NCBI RefSeq assembly: GCF_009756665.1
Contig: NZ_CP037953.1
Span: 1,116,001 to 1,180,000, forward strand
DNA from: Permianibacter aggregans
GTDB lineage: Bacteria; Pseudomonadota; Gammaproteobacteria; Enterobacterales; Permianibacteraceae
DNA: 64,000 nt
Direction of reading: 5' to 3'
Below the pieces are notes generated by a model, which saw nothing but the letters and a program-made list of their open reading frames with translations, made no database searches and had not been told where the DNA came from. Below are positions 54,469 through 64,000 of the stretch, piece by piece. The position numbers were made by a program, and so were the translations under genes. Every line of letters starts with the position of its first letter. The first letter of the stretch is position 1.

Positions 54469-54616
54469 CTAGAAGCCATCTCAAAAATGCCTGGAGCTCG
54501 GTGATCTGCGCGAATGTGGTGCTCGGAATCCTCATTTACTACTTGTAAACTCCGGTTCCTGCGCTCCTCTTCGCACACCTCACCATCGCCCAAACTGTTT
54601 TTGAGATGGCTTCTAG
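54469..54616. mobile_element. MITE-like element with perfect 19-bp terminal inverted repeats
   Basis: Ends CTAGAAGCCATCTCAAAAA (54469-54487) and its exact reverse complement (54598-54616) bound 148 bp with no coding potential. The flanks CTA...TAG allow a TA duplication as with Tc1/IS630-type elements. It sits between the htpX stop and a terminator. Only one copy is in this window. Confidence 0.75.
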
Positions 54617-54626
54617 TGTCCTGCAA

Positions 54627-55511
54627 TTACTGCTGGCTCTGCAAGGCGCGGATGCGCTCTTCCAGCGGCGGGTGGGTCGCGAACAAATGGGCGATGCTGT
54701 TGCCGCCATTGCGGATGCCAAACGCCGTCATCTCGGCCGGCATTTGTACCGGTTGGCCTTGCTCGGCCATCAAGCGCTGCAATGCGCCGATCATGCCGAA
54801 ACGTGAAGCCAGCGTGGCACCGGCATGGTCAGCACGGTATTCGCGGCGGCGCGAGAACCAGGCGACAATCATGCTGGCCAGAATGCCCAGGATCATTTCG
54901 GCAACGAAAGTTGCGATATAAAAACCAAAGCCAGGGCCGCTGCTCTCTTCGTCGCGACGCAGGAAGCTATCAACGGCATAGCCGATGATGCGGGCGAAGA
55001 ACATCACAAAGGTGTTCACAACGCCTTGAATCAGCGTCAGCGTGATCATGTCGCCGTTGGCCACGTGGCCAACTTCGTGACCAAGTACGGCTTTGACTTC
55101 TTCCTTATTGAATCGACGCAGCATGCCGGCAGACACCGCCACCAGCGCGTTGTTTTTGTTCCAACCCGTGGCAAACGCGTTCGATTGGTCAGACGGAAAC
55201 ACACCGACTTCCGGCATGCCGATGCCGGCTTTGTGAGCAAGCTCGGCGACCGTGTCGACCAGCCATTTCTCTTCGGCATTACGCGGTTGCTCGATGACGT
55301 AAACGCCCATTGACCGCTTCGCCATCCATTTCGAAATCAGCAGGGAGATGATCGCGCCGGTCATACCGAAAATAAAGCAGAACACCAACAGACTGCCGTA
55401 CTGAATGCCGGACTGCGACAAGTAACTCTTGACGCCCAGCAGGTTCAGTACGATGCCAGCGACCAGCACCACAGCCAGGTTGGTTAACAGGAATAACGCA
55501 ATACGCATCAT
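54627..55511 (-). CDS. htpX: Membrane zinc metalloprotease HtpX
   Basis: A 294-residue inner-membrane protease of family M48 that helps degrade misfolded membrane proteins. Four hydrophobic segments; active-site HEVGH at 145-149 with the third ligand in [11 protein letters not shown] near 222. N-terminus [17 protein letters not shown] matches E. coli. ATG 55511 or 55508. It lies 27 bp downstream of lnt on the same strand, probably read with it. Confidence 0.94.
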   Translation of the reverse strand: MMRIALFLLTNLAVVLVAGIVLNLLGVKSYLSQSGIQYGSLLVFCFIFGMTGAIISLLISKWMAKRSMGVYVIEQPRNAEEKWLVDTVAELAHKAGIGMPEVGVFPSDQSNAFATGWNKNNALVAVSAGMLRRFNKEEVKAVLGHEVGHVANGDMITLTLIQGVVNTFVMFFARIIGYAVDSFLRRDEESSGPGFGFYIATFVAEMILGILASMIVAWFSRRREYRADHAGATLASRFGMIGALQRLMAEQGQPVQMPAEMTAFGIRNGGNSIAHLFATHPPLEERIRALQSQQ

Positions 55512-55538
55512 GATCTAAGCACCTCTAATTCGGTTCGC

Positions 55539-57056
55539 CTATTCTGGGGTCTTAGAGTGGTTTTTCAAGCGATTTACGGCGCCTGCAACACCCAGTAACA
55601 AAAGACAAATGATGGCAACAGGCCACAGGCCAAATCGCTGCCAAAGGCTTGAACTTGTGTGCAAACTCACCCGTGTTTTCAGCACGCCGACATCAAACGG
55701 CGGCAATTGCGATTGGATTTGCCCGAATTGATCCGTGACCGCGGTAATGCCCGTAATAGTGCTTCTTACCAAAGCCAGTTCGTTCTCCAGCGCCCGCATC
55801 CGTGCGATTTGCAAATGCTGGGCAGGGCCGAGCGAGCGACCGAACCAGGCATCGTTGCTGACCGTCAGCAAAAAGCCTTTTTGCTGCTGCATCGACGCCA
55901 CATTGTCCCGCACCAATTCCGGATAGGCGATTTCGTAACAAATGGCGGCGGCAATGGCAGCTTTCGGCGTGTACAGCAGCGAGGCTTCACGACCTTCGGT
56001 GAAACCGGACATCGGTAGATTGAAAAACGCCAGCAGCCCACGCAGCAATTTCTCGAACGGCACATATTCACCGAAGGGCACCAGTTGCCGTTTGTCGTAT
56101 CGGCCGCGGCCGTGGCCCATGCCAATGACGCTATTGTAGTAACGCTGATCCGGGTCGATGACCGCCATACCGAAAATCAAACTGGTGTTATTGTCCAGTG
56201 CGCGATCATGCAGCGGTTGAAAATAGTCATTGAGATAGTTGGCAAAGGAAGGAATCGCGCCTTCCGGCCAGATGACCAGATCAGCACGACCAATTAATGG
56301 CTCGGTCAGCGCCAGGTATTCGTTTTTGGTTTGTTCAAAACGTTCCGGTTGCCAGCGCACCGATTGTTCGATATTGGCCTGCACCAATGCGACGCTGACG
56401 CTATCTTCCTGATCGGTGACAACCGGCGTGTTCCAACGCCACCATGGCAGCGCCAGCGCGACAAACAGCATCGCAAACGTCGCCGTTTTCCATAGCGGAT
56501 GACGCTCGCGAACAAACTCATGGCCGGCCATGATTGCCAGCACCGCCAGGCTGATCAGCAGCAAGGAAATGCCATAAACGCCGGCGATCGGTGCAATGAA
56601 TTTCAATACCGTGTCGGTTTGCGAATAACCGGCAAACATCCAGGGAAATCCGCTGAACAGATGGCCGCGCAAATACTCGCCGATAACCCACAACGGAATG
56701 ATCGCCAAACGTTGCGCCCGCCGATCAGTAAAAAAGCGCTGCAGACACCAACCGAGCAAGGCCGGGTACAGCGCCAGAATCGCGACAAAGCCAACGGTCA
56801 ACAACATCGACAGCCATAGCGGCGCATTGCCGTAAACATGAATCGCGACATGCACCCAGGAGGTGCCGATACCGAATGCAGCAACGCCCCATAGCCAGCC
56901 GAGCCAGGCCGCCTCGCGGGCGCTACGCCCTTCCCAGAGCAGCAACAAACCGCAGAGGCTGACGACGACCATACCGGTCAAATCAATCGGTGCGAAAGCC
57001 AGCGGATACAAGGCGCCGGCCAGCAATGCCAATAAGGCTCTTATCGTGACGTACAT
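55539..57056 (-). CDS. lnt: Apolipoprotein N-acyltransferase
   Basis: A 505-residue inner-membrane enzyme that adds the third acyl chain to the N-terminal Cys of lipoproteins. The first half has about six helices; the periplasmic nitrilase-like domain (about 220-480) has catalytic Glu in WPEGAIPSF, Lys in DKRQLVPFGEYVP and Cys in ICYEIAYPEL. A final helix is near 485. It supports the several lipoproteins in this window. It is the downstream partner of corC in gammaproteobacteria; here a P-loop gene lies between. Confidence 0.94.
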   Translation of the reverse strand: MYVTIRALLALLAGALYPLAFAPIDLTGMVVVSLCGLLLLWEGRSAREAAWLGWLWGVAAFGIGTSWVHVAIHVYGNAPLWLSMLLTVGFVAILALYPALLGWCLQRFFTDRRAQRLAIIPLWVIGEYLRGHLFSGFPWMFAGYSQTDTVLKFIAPIAGVYGISLLLISLAVLAIMAGHEFVRERHPLWKTATFAMLFVALALPWWRWNTPVVTDQEDSVSVALVQANIEQSVRWQPERFEQTKNEYLALTEPLIGRADLVIWPEGAIPSFANYLNDYFQPLHDRALDNNTSLIFGMAVIDPDQRYYNSVIGMGHGRGRYDKRQLVPFGEYVPFEKLLRGLLAFFNLPMSGFTEGREASLLYTPKAAIAAAICYEIAYPELVRDNVASMQQQKGFLLTVSNDAWFGRSLGPAQHLQIARMRALENELALVRSTITGITAVTDQFGQIQSQLPPFDVGVLKTRVSLHTSSSLWQRFGLWPVAIICLLLLGVAGAVNRLKNHSKTPE

Positions 57057-57148
57057 GACTTTTCTATTCTTGGGCGTGTGGTCTTGGCAAGGTTCGGCGA
57101 CGATTGTCGCACGTCGATCATGAGAACGGAATGACAGTAACGCGTGGT

Positions 57149-57667
57149 TTAGCGCGGAGAAACCGATGTGGCGGAACGCTCGGCGTTAAACGGCAGATTA
57201 TCGTGATACTCGACTTTCAGACCGTGAAACTGGTCAAACAGTCGGCGGTGTGCCTGCAATGAAAATTCATCATCGCGTTGTTCGTATTGCGCCACCCAAT
57301 CCAGCAGCATCGCCAGGTTTTCATCCTGGGCTTGTTTGCTGGAATATTTGTGCGGTTCAAATGGCCGCATTCGGCAATTGTGCTGACAGGTTTCGATGCC
57401 GGGATTCAGGAAAATCAGTTGCTCGGCAAATGGCAAAACCAGCGCCAGCAACGAACTGTAGCAACCCTCGATGACCCAACGTGAATGAGCCTCAACAAAG
57501 TGTTCAATATCGGCCTGGCTTTCAGCCAAAGAGCGTCGAGATGTCGGCGAATGCGGATGCCAGGCAACGCTGTCCAAATCGAGATGGGCGGCCAGCTGCT
57601 CAGCCGCCAACTTTCTGGCCAACGTTGATTTCCCAGAACCGGAATTACCGAAAATCAGTGTACGCAT
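57149..57667 (-). CDS. P-loop nucleotide kinase-like protein
   Basis: A 172-residue protein beginning MRTLIFGNSGSGKST, a Walker A P-loop, followed by DLDSVAWHP (a conserved Asp-x-Asp step typical of the adenylate-kinase/topology-modulation P-loop group) and RWVIEGCYSSLL. No lid or LID-type Cys set. Uncharacterised members are annotated as AAA or shikimate-kinase-like. ATG 57667 follows the corC stop by 9 bp, so it probably forms part of the miaB-corC operon, inserted before lnt. Confidence 0.72.
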   Translation of the reverse strand: MRTLIFGNSGSGKSTLARKLAAEQLAAHLDLDSVAWHPHSPTSRRSLAESQADIEHFVEAHSRWVIEGCYSSLLALVLPFAEQLIFLNPGIETCQHNCRMRPFEPHKYSSKQAQDENLAMLLDWVAQYEQRDDEFSLQAHRRLFDQFHGLKVEYHDNLPFNAERSATSVSPR

Positions 57668-57676
57668 GAGCGTCAA

Positions 57677-58555
57677 CTATTGCTCAACGGCGTTGCGGGT
57701 CTGCAGTACCGGTTTGCGTTGCACACGCAGCATCTTGATTCGGCGACTGTCGCAGGCAATGACGGTGAAATTCAAATCCGAAAGGGCCAGATGTTCACCA
57801 CGCTGAGGCATATGGCCAAAACGGTTGGCAACAACGCCACCAATCGTGTCGAATTCATCGACATCAAACTCGGTATGGAAATGCTCGTTGAACTCCTCAA
57901 CACTGGTCGCCGCACTGACATGCCACTCCTGCGGACCGAGCTGACGAAGCTGATATTCCTCGCCTTCAAAATCGTATTCATCGGCAATATCGCCAACGAT
58001 TTGCTCGAGCACATCCTCAATGGTAACGAGACCGGCAACGCCGCCGTATTCGTCAACCACAATCGCCATATGATTGCGGCTGATGCGGAACTCACGCAGC
58101 AGGCTGTCCAGCCGTTTGCTTTCCGGCACCACCAGCGACGGCCGCAGAATTTCGTGAATATCAAACGCGGCGTCAGCCTCTTCCGGCGCCATCAGGTTGA
58201 ACTGCAGCAGGTCTTTGGCCAGCAAAACGCCTTCGACCTGGTCGCGATTCTTGCCAATGACCGGATAGCGCGAATGCCCGGATTCAACGATCACCGGCAG
58301 AATCTGTTTCAGCTCGTCGTCTTCATTAATGACGACCATTTGCGCGCGCGGAATCATGATGTCGCGCACCCGCAGTTCGGCGACGCTCATGACGCCTTCG
58401 AGCATGCTCAGCGTATCGCGGTCGATAACGGTTTCTTCGGCGGCTTCACGCAGGGTTTGCTTCAAGTCCTGCCGGTCGGTTGGAGTGTGTCGCCAAAGCG
58501 ATTTAAGACGATGGAAGAAGGGACTGTGGCTTTGCGATCGAGGGTCGTCGCTCAT
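57677..58555 (-). CDS. corC: CorC/YbeX family transporter-associated CBS-domain protein
   Basis: A 292-residue cytosolic protein with two CBS domains (about 75-200: VRDIMIPRAQMVVINEDD and LLREFRISRNHMAIVVDEYGGVAGLVTIEDVLEQIVGDIADEYD) and a C-terminal CorC_HlyC domain (about 205-285). Linked to magnesium/cobalt efflux and, as YbeX, to ribosome metabolism. ATG 58555 (MSDDPRSQSHSPFFHRL) chosen; a longer frame touching the ybeY stop adds 16 residues. Follows ybeY in the phoH-ybeY-corC run. Confidence 0.93.
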   Translation of the reverse strand: MSDDPRSQSHSPFFHRLKSLWRHTPTDRQDLKQTLREAAEETVIDRDTLSMLEGVMSVAELRVRDIMIPRAQMVVINEDDELKQILPVIVESGHSRYPVIGKNRDQVEGVLLAKDLLQFNLMAPEEADAAFDIHEILRPSLVVPESKRLDSLLREFRISRNHMAIVVDEYGGVAGLVTIEDVLEQIVGDIADEYDFEGEEYQLRQLGPQEWHVSAATSVEEFNEHFHTEFDVDEFDTIGGVVANRFGHMPQRGEHLALSDLNFTVIACDSRRIKMLRVQRKPVLQTRNAVEQ

Positions 58556-58603
58556 GGTGGGTTCTTTTTTATCCTGCGCTAAGGTCAGTGACAGTGGTTC
58601 CAA

Positions 58604-59080
58604 TCACAACACTTGATCGTCTTCGATCAGGTACGGATCGGGAAAATTCAAATTCGCCATAATGCGCCGCTCTTCATTTTCCATGATGTCGGCGTCTGCG
58701 GATTTTATATGGTCATAGCCTAACAAATGCAAGACACCATGCACCACCATATGAGCCCAGTGGGCACGAGCGGTTTTGCCCTGCTCTTTCGCTTCCTTGG
58801 CAACCACAGCAGCACAAATAACCAGATCGCCAAGATAGTGCTCACTTACTTCGAACGGGTGATCGCTGGCAAAACTGAGGACATTGGTCGGATAGTCTTT
58901 TTGACGGTAGTCCGCATTCAATTGCTGGCTTTCTTTCTCGCCGACGATGCGTATCGTCAGGCCAGCCCGGTTTTTGTGACCAAGCAGTGCGGCGCGAGCA
59001 TAACGACGCAACAAGGTCGCGGTCGGTACATCCTGGCGCTTGGTCATGTTTTGCACGGTCAAATTCAGACGCAGACTCAT
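58604..59080 (-). CDS. ybeY: Endoribonuclease YbeY, rRNA maturation factor
   Basis: A 158-residue zinc RNase for 16S rRNA 3' processing and 70S quality control. Zinc site HGVLHLLGYDH (H-x3-H-x5-H) near residues 116-126; conserved RIVGEKESQQLNADYRQKDYPTNVLSF. ATG overlaps the phoH stop (ATGA). Confidence 0.94.
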   Translation of the reverse strand: MSLRLNLTVQNMTKRQDVPTATLLRRYARAALLGHKNRAGLTIRIVGEKESQQLNADYRQKDYPTNVLSFASDHPFEVSEHYLGDLVICAAVVAKEAKEQGKTARAHWAHMVVHGVLHLLGYDHIKSADADIMENEERRIMANLNFPDPYLIEDDQVL

Positions 59081-60096
59081 TCGCCAGTTTCCTGTTCATT
59101 GGCCGCTTTGCGTTCTTCTTTCTGCGCTTTCAACAAGGATTGCTTGCGTTCCCATTCTTCATAAGCGCGCACCACACGCATGACCACCGGATGGCGAACG
59201 ACGTCTTCAGCGGTGAAAAACGTGAAGCTGACCCGATCAATGCCCTGCAACACTTCAATGGCGTGACGCAAACCGGATTTGGTGTTGCGCGGCAAATCGA
59301 CCTGAGTGATATCGCCGGTAATGACCGCGCGGGAGTCAAAACCGATACGGGTCAGCAGCATTTTCATCTGCTCGACGGTGGTGTTCTGGCTTTCATCGAG
59401 AATGACAAAACTTTCATTCAATGTGCGGCCACGCATGAATGCCAACGGCGCCACTTCAATGACATTGCGCTCCATGTATTTTTCGACTTTTTCGAAGCCG
59501 AGCATTTCATAGAGCGCGTCATACAGCGGACGCAAATACGGGTCGACTTTCTGGGCCATATCACCCGGTAAAAAGCCGAGCTTTTCGCCTGCTTCCACAG
59601 CAGGGCGCGTCAAAATGATGCGGCGAACCTGCTGCCGTTCCAGCGCATCAACGGCGCAGGCGACCGCGAGATACGTTTTGCCGGTACCGGCCGGGCCGAT
59701 ACCAAAGCTGATATCGCTGTGGCGAATGCTGTCGATGTAATTGGCCTGGTTACTGTTACGTGCCTTGATCGGGCCGCGTTTGGTAAAGACCGTGAAGTCT
59801 TTTTCCATTTTCTGTTTGTCTTCACGGACCCGGAATTGCTGCAACAATAAATGCAAATCGGCGCGGGTGATCGCGCCCTGCGTTTCTGACAGCTCAAACA
59901 GCGCCAGCACGACATCGGCAGCCGCTTCGGCCTGCTCACGATCGCCAATGACGCGAAATTGATTGCTGCGATTGCTGATCTCAACGCCCAGCCTTCGTTC
60001 GATTTGGCGCAGGTTGTCGTCAAGCTGACCGGTTACCGCGGACAACCGCGCGTTGTCCATCGGCTCCAGGGCAAAATCAATGGTATGCAGACTCAA
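59077..60096 (-). CDS. ybeZ: PhoH-like ATPase (YbeZ)
   Basis: A 339-residue P-loop ATPase with Walker [12 protein letters not shown] near 146 and Walker [11 protein letters not shown] near 240; an N-terminal KH-like region precedes. YbeZ partners with YbeY in RNA metabolism. Coupled by ATGA overlaps to miaB upstream and ybeY downstream. Confidence 0.94.
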   Translation of the reverse strand: MSLHTIDFALEPMDNARLSAVTGQLDDNLRQIERRLGVEISNRSNQFRVIGDREQAEAAADVVLALFELSETQGAITRADLHLLLQQFRVREDKQKMEKDFTVFTKRGPIKARNSNQANYIDSIRHSDISFGIGPAGTGKTYLAVACAVDALERQQVRRIILTRPAVEAGEKLGFLPGDMAQKVDPYLRPLYDALYEMLGFEKVEKYMERNVIEVAPLAFMRGRTLNESFVILDESQNTTVEQMKMLLTRIGFDSRAVITGDITQVDLPRNTKSGLRHAIEVLQGIDRVSFTFFTAEDVVRHPVVMRVVRAYEEWERKQSLLKAQKEERKAANEQETGE

Positions 60097-61430
60097 GCGG
60101 CGGCCTCTTCGACCATTTCACCACGCAGGCTGTTTGGCAACGCTTCGGTGATACGCACGTTAACGAAATCACCAATCAGCGTATGCGGACCAGAGAAATT
60201 GACGATGCGATTGTTTTCGGTGCGGCCGGACAGCTGCATCGGATCTTTCTTGCTCGGGCCATCGACCAGCACCGTTTGCACGCTACCGACCATTTGACGC
60301 GCGATCTGCTGGGCCTGTTGATTCAGGCGATGTTGCAGCAATTGCAGCCGTTCTTTTTTCACCGACTCCGGCGTTTCATCGTGCAGATCGGCAGCCGGCG
60401 TACCGGGGCGAGCGCTGTAAATAAAACTGAAGCTCATGTCATAACCGATGTCGGCGACGAGTTTCATCGTGGCATCAAAATCGGCCTGGGTTTCACCGGG
60501 AAAACCGATGATGAAATCGGATGACATCGACAAGTCCGGGCGAATCGCTTTCAGCCTACGCACTTTCGATTTGTATTCGAGCGCCGTGTGGCCGCGCTTC
60601 ATCGCGGCCAGAATCCGATCAGAACCGCTTTGCACCGGCAGATGCAAATGCGAAACCAGTTTCGGCACCCGGCCATAGACTTCGATCAGGCGATCAGAAA
60701 ACTCGACCGGATGCGAGGTGGTAAAACGGATGCGACCGATTTGCGGAATCGACGCTGTCAGTTCAATCAGTTCGGCCAAATCGGCGAAACCGCCGTCATG
60801 GGTTTTGCCCTGATAGGCATTGACGTTCTGGCCCAGGAAATTGATTTCGCGCACGCCTTTTTCGGCCAAGGACACGACTTCAGCAAGCACATCATCGAGC
60901 GGACGCGAGACTTCGGCACCACGGGTGTAAGGCACCACACAGAACGTGCAGTATTTGTTGCAGCCTTCCATGATCGAGACAAACGCCGAAGCACCATTGA
61001 CGCTCGGTTCCGGCAGCCGATCAAACTTTTCGATTTCCGGGAAGGAAATATCGATGGCCGGCTTGTGCTCGGTGCGGACTTTGCTGATCAGTTCAGGCAA
61101 ACGATGCAGCGTCTGCGGGCCGAATACGACATCGACATAAGGCGCGCGCTGACGAATCGCCGCGCCTTCCTGGGAGGCGACGCAACCACCAACACCAATG
61201 ACCAGGTTCGGATTCTTCTGCTTCAGCGGCCGCCATTCGCCGAGCTGGGAAAACACTTTTTCCTGGGCCTTTTCCCGAATCGAGCAGGTATTCAGCAGGA
61301 TCACATCCGCTTCTTCCGGATGTTCGGTCACTTCCATGCCGTCGTGGTCTTTCAGCAGGTCGGCCATACGCGACGAGTCGTACTCGTTCATCTGGCAACC
61401 CCAGGTCTTGATATACAGCTTTTGCTTCAT
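60093..61430 (-). CDS. miaB: tRNA-2-methylthio-N6-dimethylallyladenosine synthase
   Basis: A 445-residue radical-SAM methylthiotransferase acting on i6A37 of tRNA. N-terminal UPF0004 domain with the auxiliary cluster cysteines ([29 protein letters not shown]), radical-SAM CNKYCTFC, and C-terminal TRAM domain ([15 protein letters not shown]). First gene of miaB-ybeZ-ybeY-corC. Confidence 0.95.
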   Translation of the reverse strand: MKQKLYIKTWGCQMNEYDSSRMADLLKDHDGMEVTEHPEEADVILLNTCSIREKAQEKVFSQLGEWRPLKQKNPNLVIGVGGCVASQEGAAIRQRAPYVDVVFGPQTLHRLPELISKVRTEHKPAIDISFPEIEKFDRLPEPSVNGASAFVSIMEGCNKYCTFCVVPYTRGAEVSRPLDDVLAEVVSLAEKGVREINFLGQNVNAYQGKTHDGGFADLAELIELTASIPQIGRIRFTTSHPVEFSDRLIEVYGRVPKLVSHLHLPVQSGSDRILAAMKRGHTALEYKSKVRRLKAIRPDLSMSSDFIIGFPGETQADFDATMKLVADIGYDMSFSFIYSARPGTPAADLHDETPESVKKERLQLLQHRLNQQAQQIARQMVGSVQTVLVDGPSKKDPMQLSGRTENNRIVNFSGPHTLIGDFVNVRITEALPNSLRGEMVEEAAA

Positions 61431-61541
61431 AAATTCGGGTTTACTGGCACAGTCGTAGCGGGTTAGGCCCGCGAAAGGGTGGCGATTTTATCATCAGCGC
61501 CGTTTCCGGCCAATCGATAGTGATGGTGTTGAGGCCTGAGC

Positions 61542-61769
61542 TTAGCGGGGTTTTTTATTGAACAAGGGGTCGTCAGACATCGCGTCCTGGCTAATCAGGT
61601 CAGAAAGCGTGTGTTCGGATGCACGACGCATGAACTCACAGACGGCATCACGCATGGCTTTGCGAATCAGCCCCTGCTTTTTCAAGTCGTGATCGTCAGT
61701 GAATGGCAACGAATTCAGCTCCGCCATCAACGCGGCGCTGCGCTGCTCGATCCAAATTTTCATGCTCAT
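61542..61769 (-). CDS. Small conserved-looking protein of unknown function
   Basis: A 75-residue soluble, helical protein (MSMKIWIEQRSAALMAELNS...), charged with no membrane segment or motif I recognise. AGGAAA at 7 nt supports ATG 61769. It lies alone between miaB and the divergent acpH gene. Coding status rests on the good ribosome site and codon usage. Confidence 0.55.
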   Translation of the reverse strand: MSMKIWIEQRSAALMAELNSLPFTDDHDLKKQGLIRKAMRDAVCEFMRRASEHTLSDLISQDAMSDDPLFNKKPR

Positions 61770-61829
61770 GAAGCACTTTCCTGATCACGGTACAATGCCA
61801 AATGTAGCCCGTTCACGACCGGATTGCCA

Positions 61830-62420
61830 ATGAACTACCTTGCCCACTGCTGTCTGGTGCCGGCAACGCCCGAGGCATTGGCCGGCAGCCTACTCGGCGA
61901 TGTCATTCACGGCCCGGATTTGAGCCATCTGCCAGCCGAAATCGAGCGCGCCGTGCGCCTGCATCGCTTCGTCGATCGTTGGACCGACGAACACCCGGAA
62001 AACCTCGCCGCCCGGTCGCTGTTCAAGCCACCGCTGCGCCGCTTTGCCGGCATCATCATCGACATGGCGTACGACCATTTTCTCGCTCGCAATTTCGCTG
62101 CACTCGAGGATCGCAATCTGCTGGCGTTTTCCGCCCAGGTGTACGCCGCGTTGCATCAGTATCAATCGCTGGCGCCTGCACGTGGCCAGGCGCGGCTGCG
62201 CTACATCATCGATACCGATTTATTGAACCAGTATTGGCATTGGCCGTCGGTGCAAAAAGCCCTGCGCGGTATCGGTTCACGATTCTCGCGGCCGACGCCA
62301 CTAACCACCCACGTCGACGAAATCACGCCGCTGCTGCCGACGCTCGATGAGCATTTCCAACGATTTTATCCGGCGCTGAAAATCGAGGCAGCCAAGCAAT
62401 GGCATAAGCTCGGCGCTTAA
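61830..62420 (+). CDS. acpH: Acyl carrier protein phosphodiesterase
   Basis: A 196-residue metal-dependent HD-type phosphodiesterase that removes phosphopantetheine from holo-ACP. MNYLAHCCL...GSLLGDVIHGPDLSHLP, AVRLHRFVDRWTDEHP and DMAYDHFLARNF carry the expected His/Asp residues. ATG 61830 gives the invariant MNYLAH start; a TTG two codons upstream is less likely. Its stop overlaps the convergent waaA stop by 3 bp. Confidence 0.88.
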   Translation: MNYLAHCCLVPATPEALAGSLLGDVIHGPDLSHLPAEIERAVRLHRFVDRWTDEHPENLAARSLFKPPLRRFAGIIIDMAYDHFLARNFAALEDRNLLAFSAQVYAALHQYQSLAPARGQARLRYIIDTDLLNQYWHWPSVQKALRGIGSRFSRPTPLTTHVDEITPLLPTLDEHFQRFYPALKIEAAKQWHKLGA

Positions 62421-63679
62421 CGCGGCGATTCCAGTATCGTTTCAACGATCACCAGCAGCCGCGCCAACGTGCCGCCAAGCTGGCGCTGAATCGGCGCGAT
62501 CTGCGCCGCACGTTCAGCGCGTGCTGAAGTGGCGCTGAAGCGCTGCCAAACGTGTGCCAGTGATTCGGCATTCGTTACCGTGTCAATGATTCCAGCCTTG
62601 CTCAAACGACGCGTCAGCGTGGCAAAATTGAAGGTATGCGGGCCTTGTTGTACCGGCAATTGCCAGGCCAGAGGCTCCAATGGATTATGACCGCCACGGG
62701 CAACCAAACTGCCGCCGACAAACGCGGCATCGGCAACGCCATAGAGCATCATCAGCTCGCCCATCGTGTCGCCGATCAGGATATCGGTGTCAGCACCAAA
62801 GGCGTTCTGACTGCGCCGGGCAACGCGAAAACCGCTCGCTTCCGCCAATTTGGTTACGGCATCAAATCGTTCTGGATGACGCGGCACCAAAATCAACGCC
62901 GCATCATTTTTTGCCTGTTTCAAACGCGCGAATGCATCTAGCACCATCGCGTCTTCACCGTCGTGAGTGCTGGCGGCAATGACCACGTAACGCGATTCAC
63001 CTAAGCTCTCGCGCAGCGCTTTGGCGGCGACCCGCTGTGCCTCGCTGACCCGCACATCGGATTTGATTGTGCCGGTCACCTCGATGCGTTCAGGATGCAC
63101 GCCCAACGCGATAAATCGGCGCTCGTCACTGCGTTCCTGAGCGGCAATGAACGCGATATTTTTCAGCATCGGCACCGACAGGCAGCGAGCCTTGTAATAA
63201 CCGCGAGCCGAGCGCTTCGACAAGCGCGCATTGATCACCACCAGCGGCACATTTTGCTCAGCGCAGCTATGCACCATGTTCGGCCACAACTCGGTTTCCA
63301 TGACCAGCGCCAGTTGCGGTTTCACGTGTCGCAAAAATCGGCGCAACAGCCAGGGTAAATCGTAAGGAGCGTAAACATGCTGGACACGCTGACCAAACAA
63401 GGCGTGCACCCGTTCGGACCCGGTGGGCGTCGTGGTGGTGACCGTGATCGGCAACTCTGGATATTTTTGCAGCAGCGCTTCAATCAGCGGCGCGGCGGCC
63501 AGCGTTTCACCGACCGACACGGCATGCAGCCAAATGCCTTGCTCGCGCGTATTCGGCAAGCGGGCAAAACGCTCGCGCCAACGCCGGCGATAGCCAGGAT
63601 TGGCGCGCCCCCGCCACCAGAGGCGCAGCAACACCACCGGGATCAGCAACAAAAACAACAGGGAATAAAGCTGGCGCAT
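62417..63679 (-). CDS. waaA: 3-deoxy-D-manno-octulosonic-acid (Kdo) transferase
   Basis: A 420-residue membrane-anchored GT-B glycosyltransferase that attaches Kdo to lipid A precursor. N-terminal anchor helix, WLHAVSVGETLAAAPLIEAL (catalytic Glu), VMETELWPNMV, TGTIKSDV, ASTHDGEDAMVLDAF, VPRHPERFD, and GGSLVARGGHNPLEP near 320. Convergent with acpH and divergent from the M16 peptidase gene. Confidence 0.95.
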   Translation of the reverse strand: MRQLYSLLFLLLIPVVLLRLWWRGRANPGYRRRWRERFARLPNTREQGIWLHAVSVGETLAAAPLIEALLQKYPELPITVTTTTPTGSERVHALFGQRVQHVYAPYDLPWLLRRFLRHVKPQLALVMETELWPNMVHSCAEQNVPLVVINARLSKRSARGYYKARCLSVPMLKNIAFIAAQERSDERRFIALGVHPERIEVTGTIKSDVRVSEAQRVAAKALRESLGESRYVVIAASTHDGEDAMVLDAFARLKQAKNDAALILVPRHPERFDAVTKLAEASGFRVARRSQNAFGADTDILIGDTMGELMMLYGVADAAFVGGSLVARGGHNPLEPLAWQLPVQQGPHTFNFATLTRRLSKAGIIDTVTNAESLAHVWQRFSATSARAERAAQIAPIQRQLGGTLARLLVIVETILESPR

Positions 63680-63805
63680 GCCCCACGCTTGGCCGGCATG
63701 AGGGCCGGCAGCTCAAGATAAAGCGTGTACTATAAAAAATTTGCGGCAGGTACGGGTGACAAAATTGCCTCGCCCCACTCCAACTCAGCCATAACGACGG
63801 AAAGG

Positions 63806-64000
63806 ATGTCGCTGTTGATGATTGCCAGTTTATTTTTTATCCAGCTAGCCAGTGTCAGCGCCGGCTCCGCGATTGATCAATGCCAGTTAGCCGAACAAGG
63901 CGCGGACGCCTTGCGCGAAGCGGAGGCACGCATTGAACACCACACACTGGCCAACGGTTTGCAGCTGATGCTGCTGCCGATGCCAGCGCAGCAAACCGTG
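63806..64000 (+). CDS. M16 (insulinase-type) zinc peptidase, N-terminal fragment
   Basis: The first 65 codons of a gene running off the right edge. A signal peptide (MSLLMIASLFFIQLASVSAG) is followed by IEHHTLANGLQLMLLPMP, the characteristic M16 N-terminal strand that precedes the inverted HxxEH motif, which would lie just beyond the edge. GGAAAGG supports ATG 63806. Exported and probably periplasmic. Confidence 0.78.
   Translation, partial: MSLLMIASLFFIQLASVSAGSAIDQCQLAEQGADALREAEARIEHHTLANGLQLMLLPMPAQQTV

Overview
The window is about 64 kb of a gammaproteobacterial chromosome with moderately high GC and dense coding. Several gene orders are typical of that class: nrdR-ribD-ribE-ribBA-ribH-nusB-thiL-pgpA, pomAB beside xseB-ispA-dxs, miaB-phoH-ybeY-corC-lnt, and rpe-gph-trpG. 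A FimL-like twitching regulator, sodium-type flagellar stators and an exosortase-type ligase/decarboxylase pair suggest a free-living, motile, surface-associated bacterium near the Pseudomonadales/Oceanospirillales/Alteromonadales. The genus cannot be fixed from the sequence. No rRNA, tRNA, CRISPR array, prophage or complete insertion sequence was seen.

Layout. 0-1.5 kb: trpG (partial), gph and rpe on the minus strand. 1.7-9.5 kb: a GFA-domain protein, the FimL-like regulator with a CRP/Vfr-like site upstream, a kinase-like protein overlapping a VanZ-like protein tail to tail, then the exosortase-A-type acyl-CoA ligase and PLP decarboxylase. 9.6-15.4 kb: two small proteins, a secreted subtilase with a chitin-binding module, a NarL-type regulator with Glu at the phospho-acceptor position, and a TPR-GGDEF diguanylate cyclase. 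15.4-24.8 kb: fumC, argA, an ATP-grasp enzyme, pomBA, xseB-ispA-dxs. 25-28.2 kb: an AT-richer island of orphan membrane-anchored proteins and lipoproteins, one with a zinc-peptidase motif.

28.3-38.3 kb is a long minus-strand run in which the conserved riboflavin/nusB/thiL/pgpA block is interrupted three times: by a FosA-like thiol transferase between nrdR and ribD, by a GIY-YIG nuclease bracketed by palindromic repeats between ribBA and ribH, and by a MepA-like endopeptidase between thiL and pgpA. 38.4-42.6 kb holds glyA and a TonB-dependent receptor. 42.6-50.1 kb is one tightly overlapping plus-strand operon (photolyase, SnoaL-like, SDR, FAD oxidoreductase, DUF1365, CFA-synthase-like, DUF2878, chalcone-isomerase-like, DUF3833). 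Its content resembles the singlet-oxygen/membrane-lipid stress clusters of the ECF sigma/ChrR type, but no sigma or anti-sigma gene is visible here. 50.1-57.1 kb: an M50 protease, a HEAT-cyclophilin lipoprotein, ettA, a broken YceK-like lipoprotein, a 148-bp MITE-like element, htpX and lnt. 57.1-64 kb: a P-loop protein, corC, ybeY, phoH, miaB, acpH, waaA and the start of an M16 peptidase.

The strongest leads are the GIY-YIG gene flanked by inverted palindromic repeats, with length variants of the same repeat elsewhere; the perfect-TIR element separating htpX from its terminator; the FosA-like gene with an intact active site; the receiver with D-to-E substitution; and the AT-rich orphan lipoprotein island.
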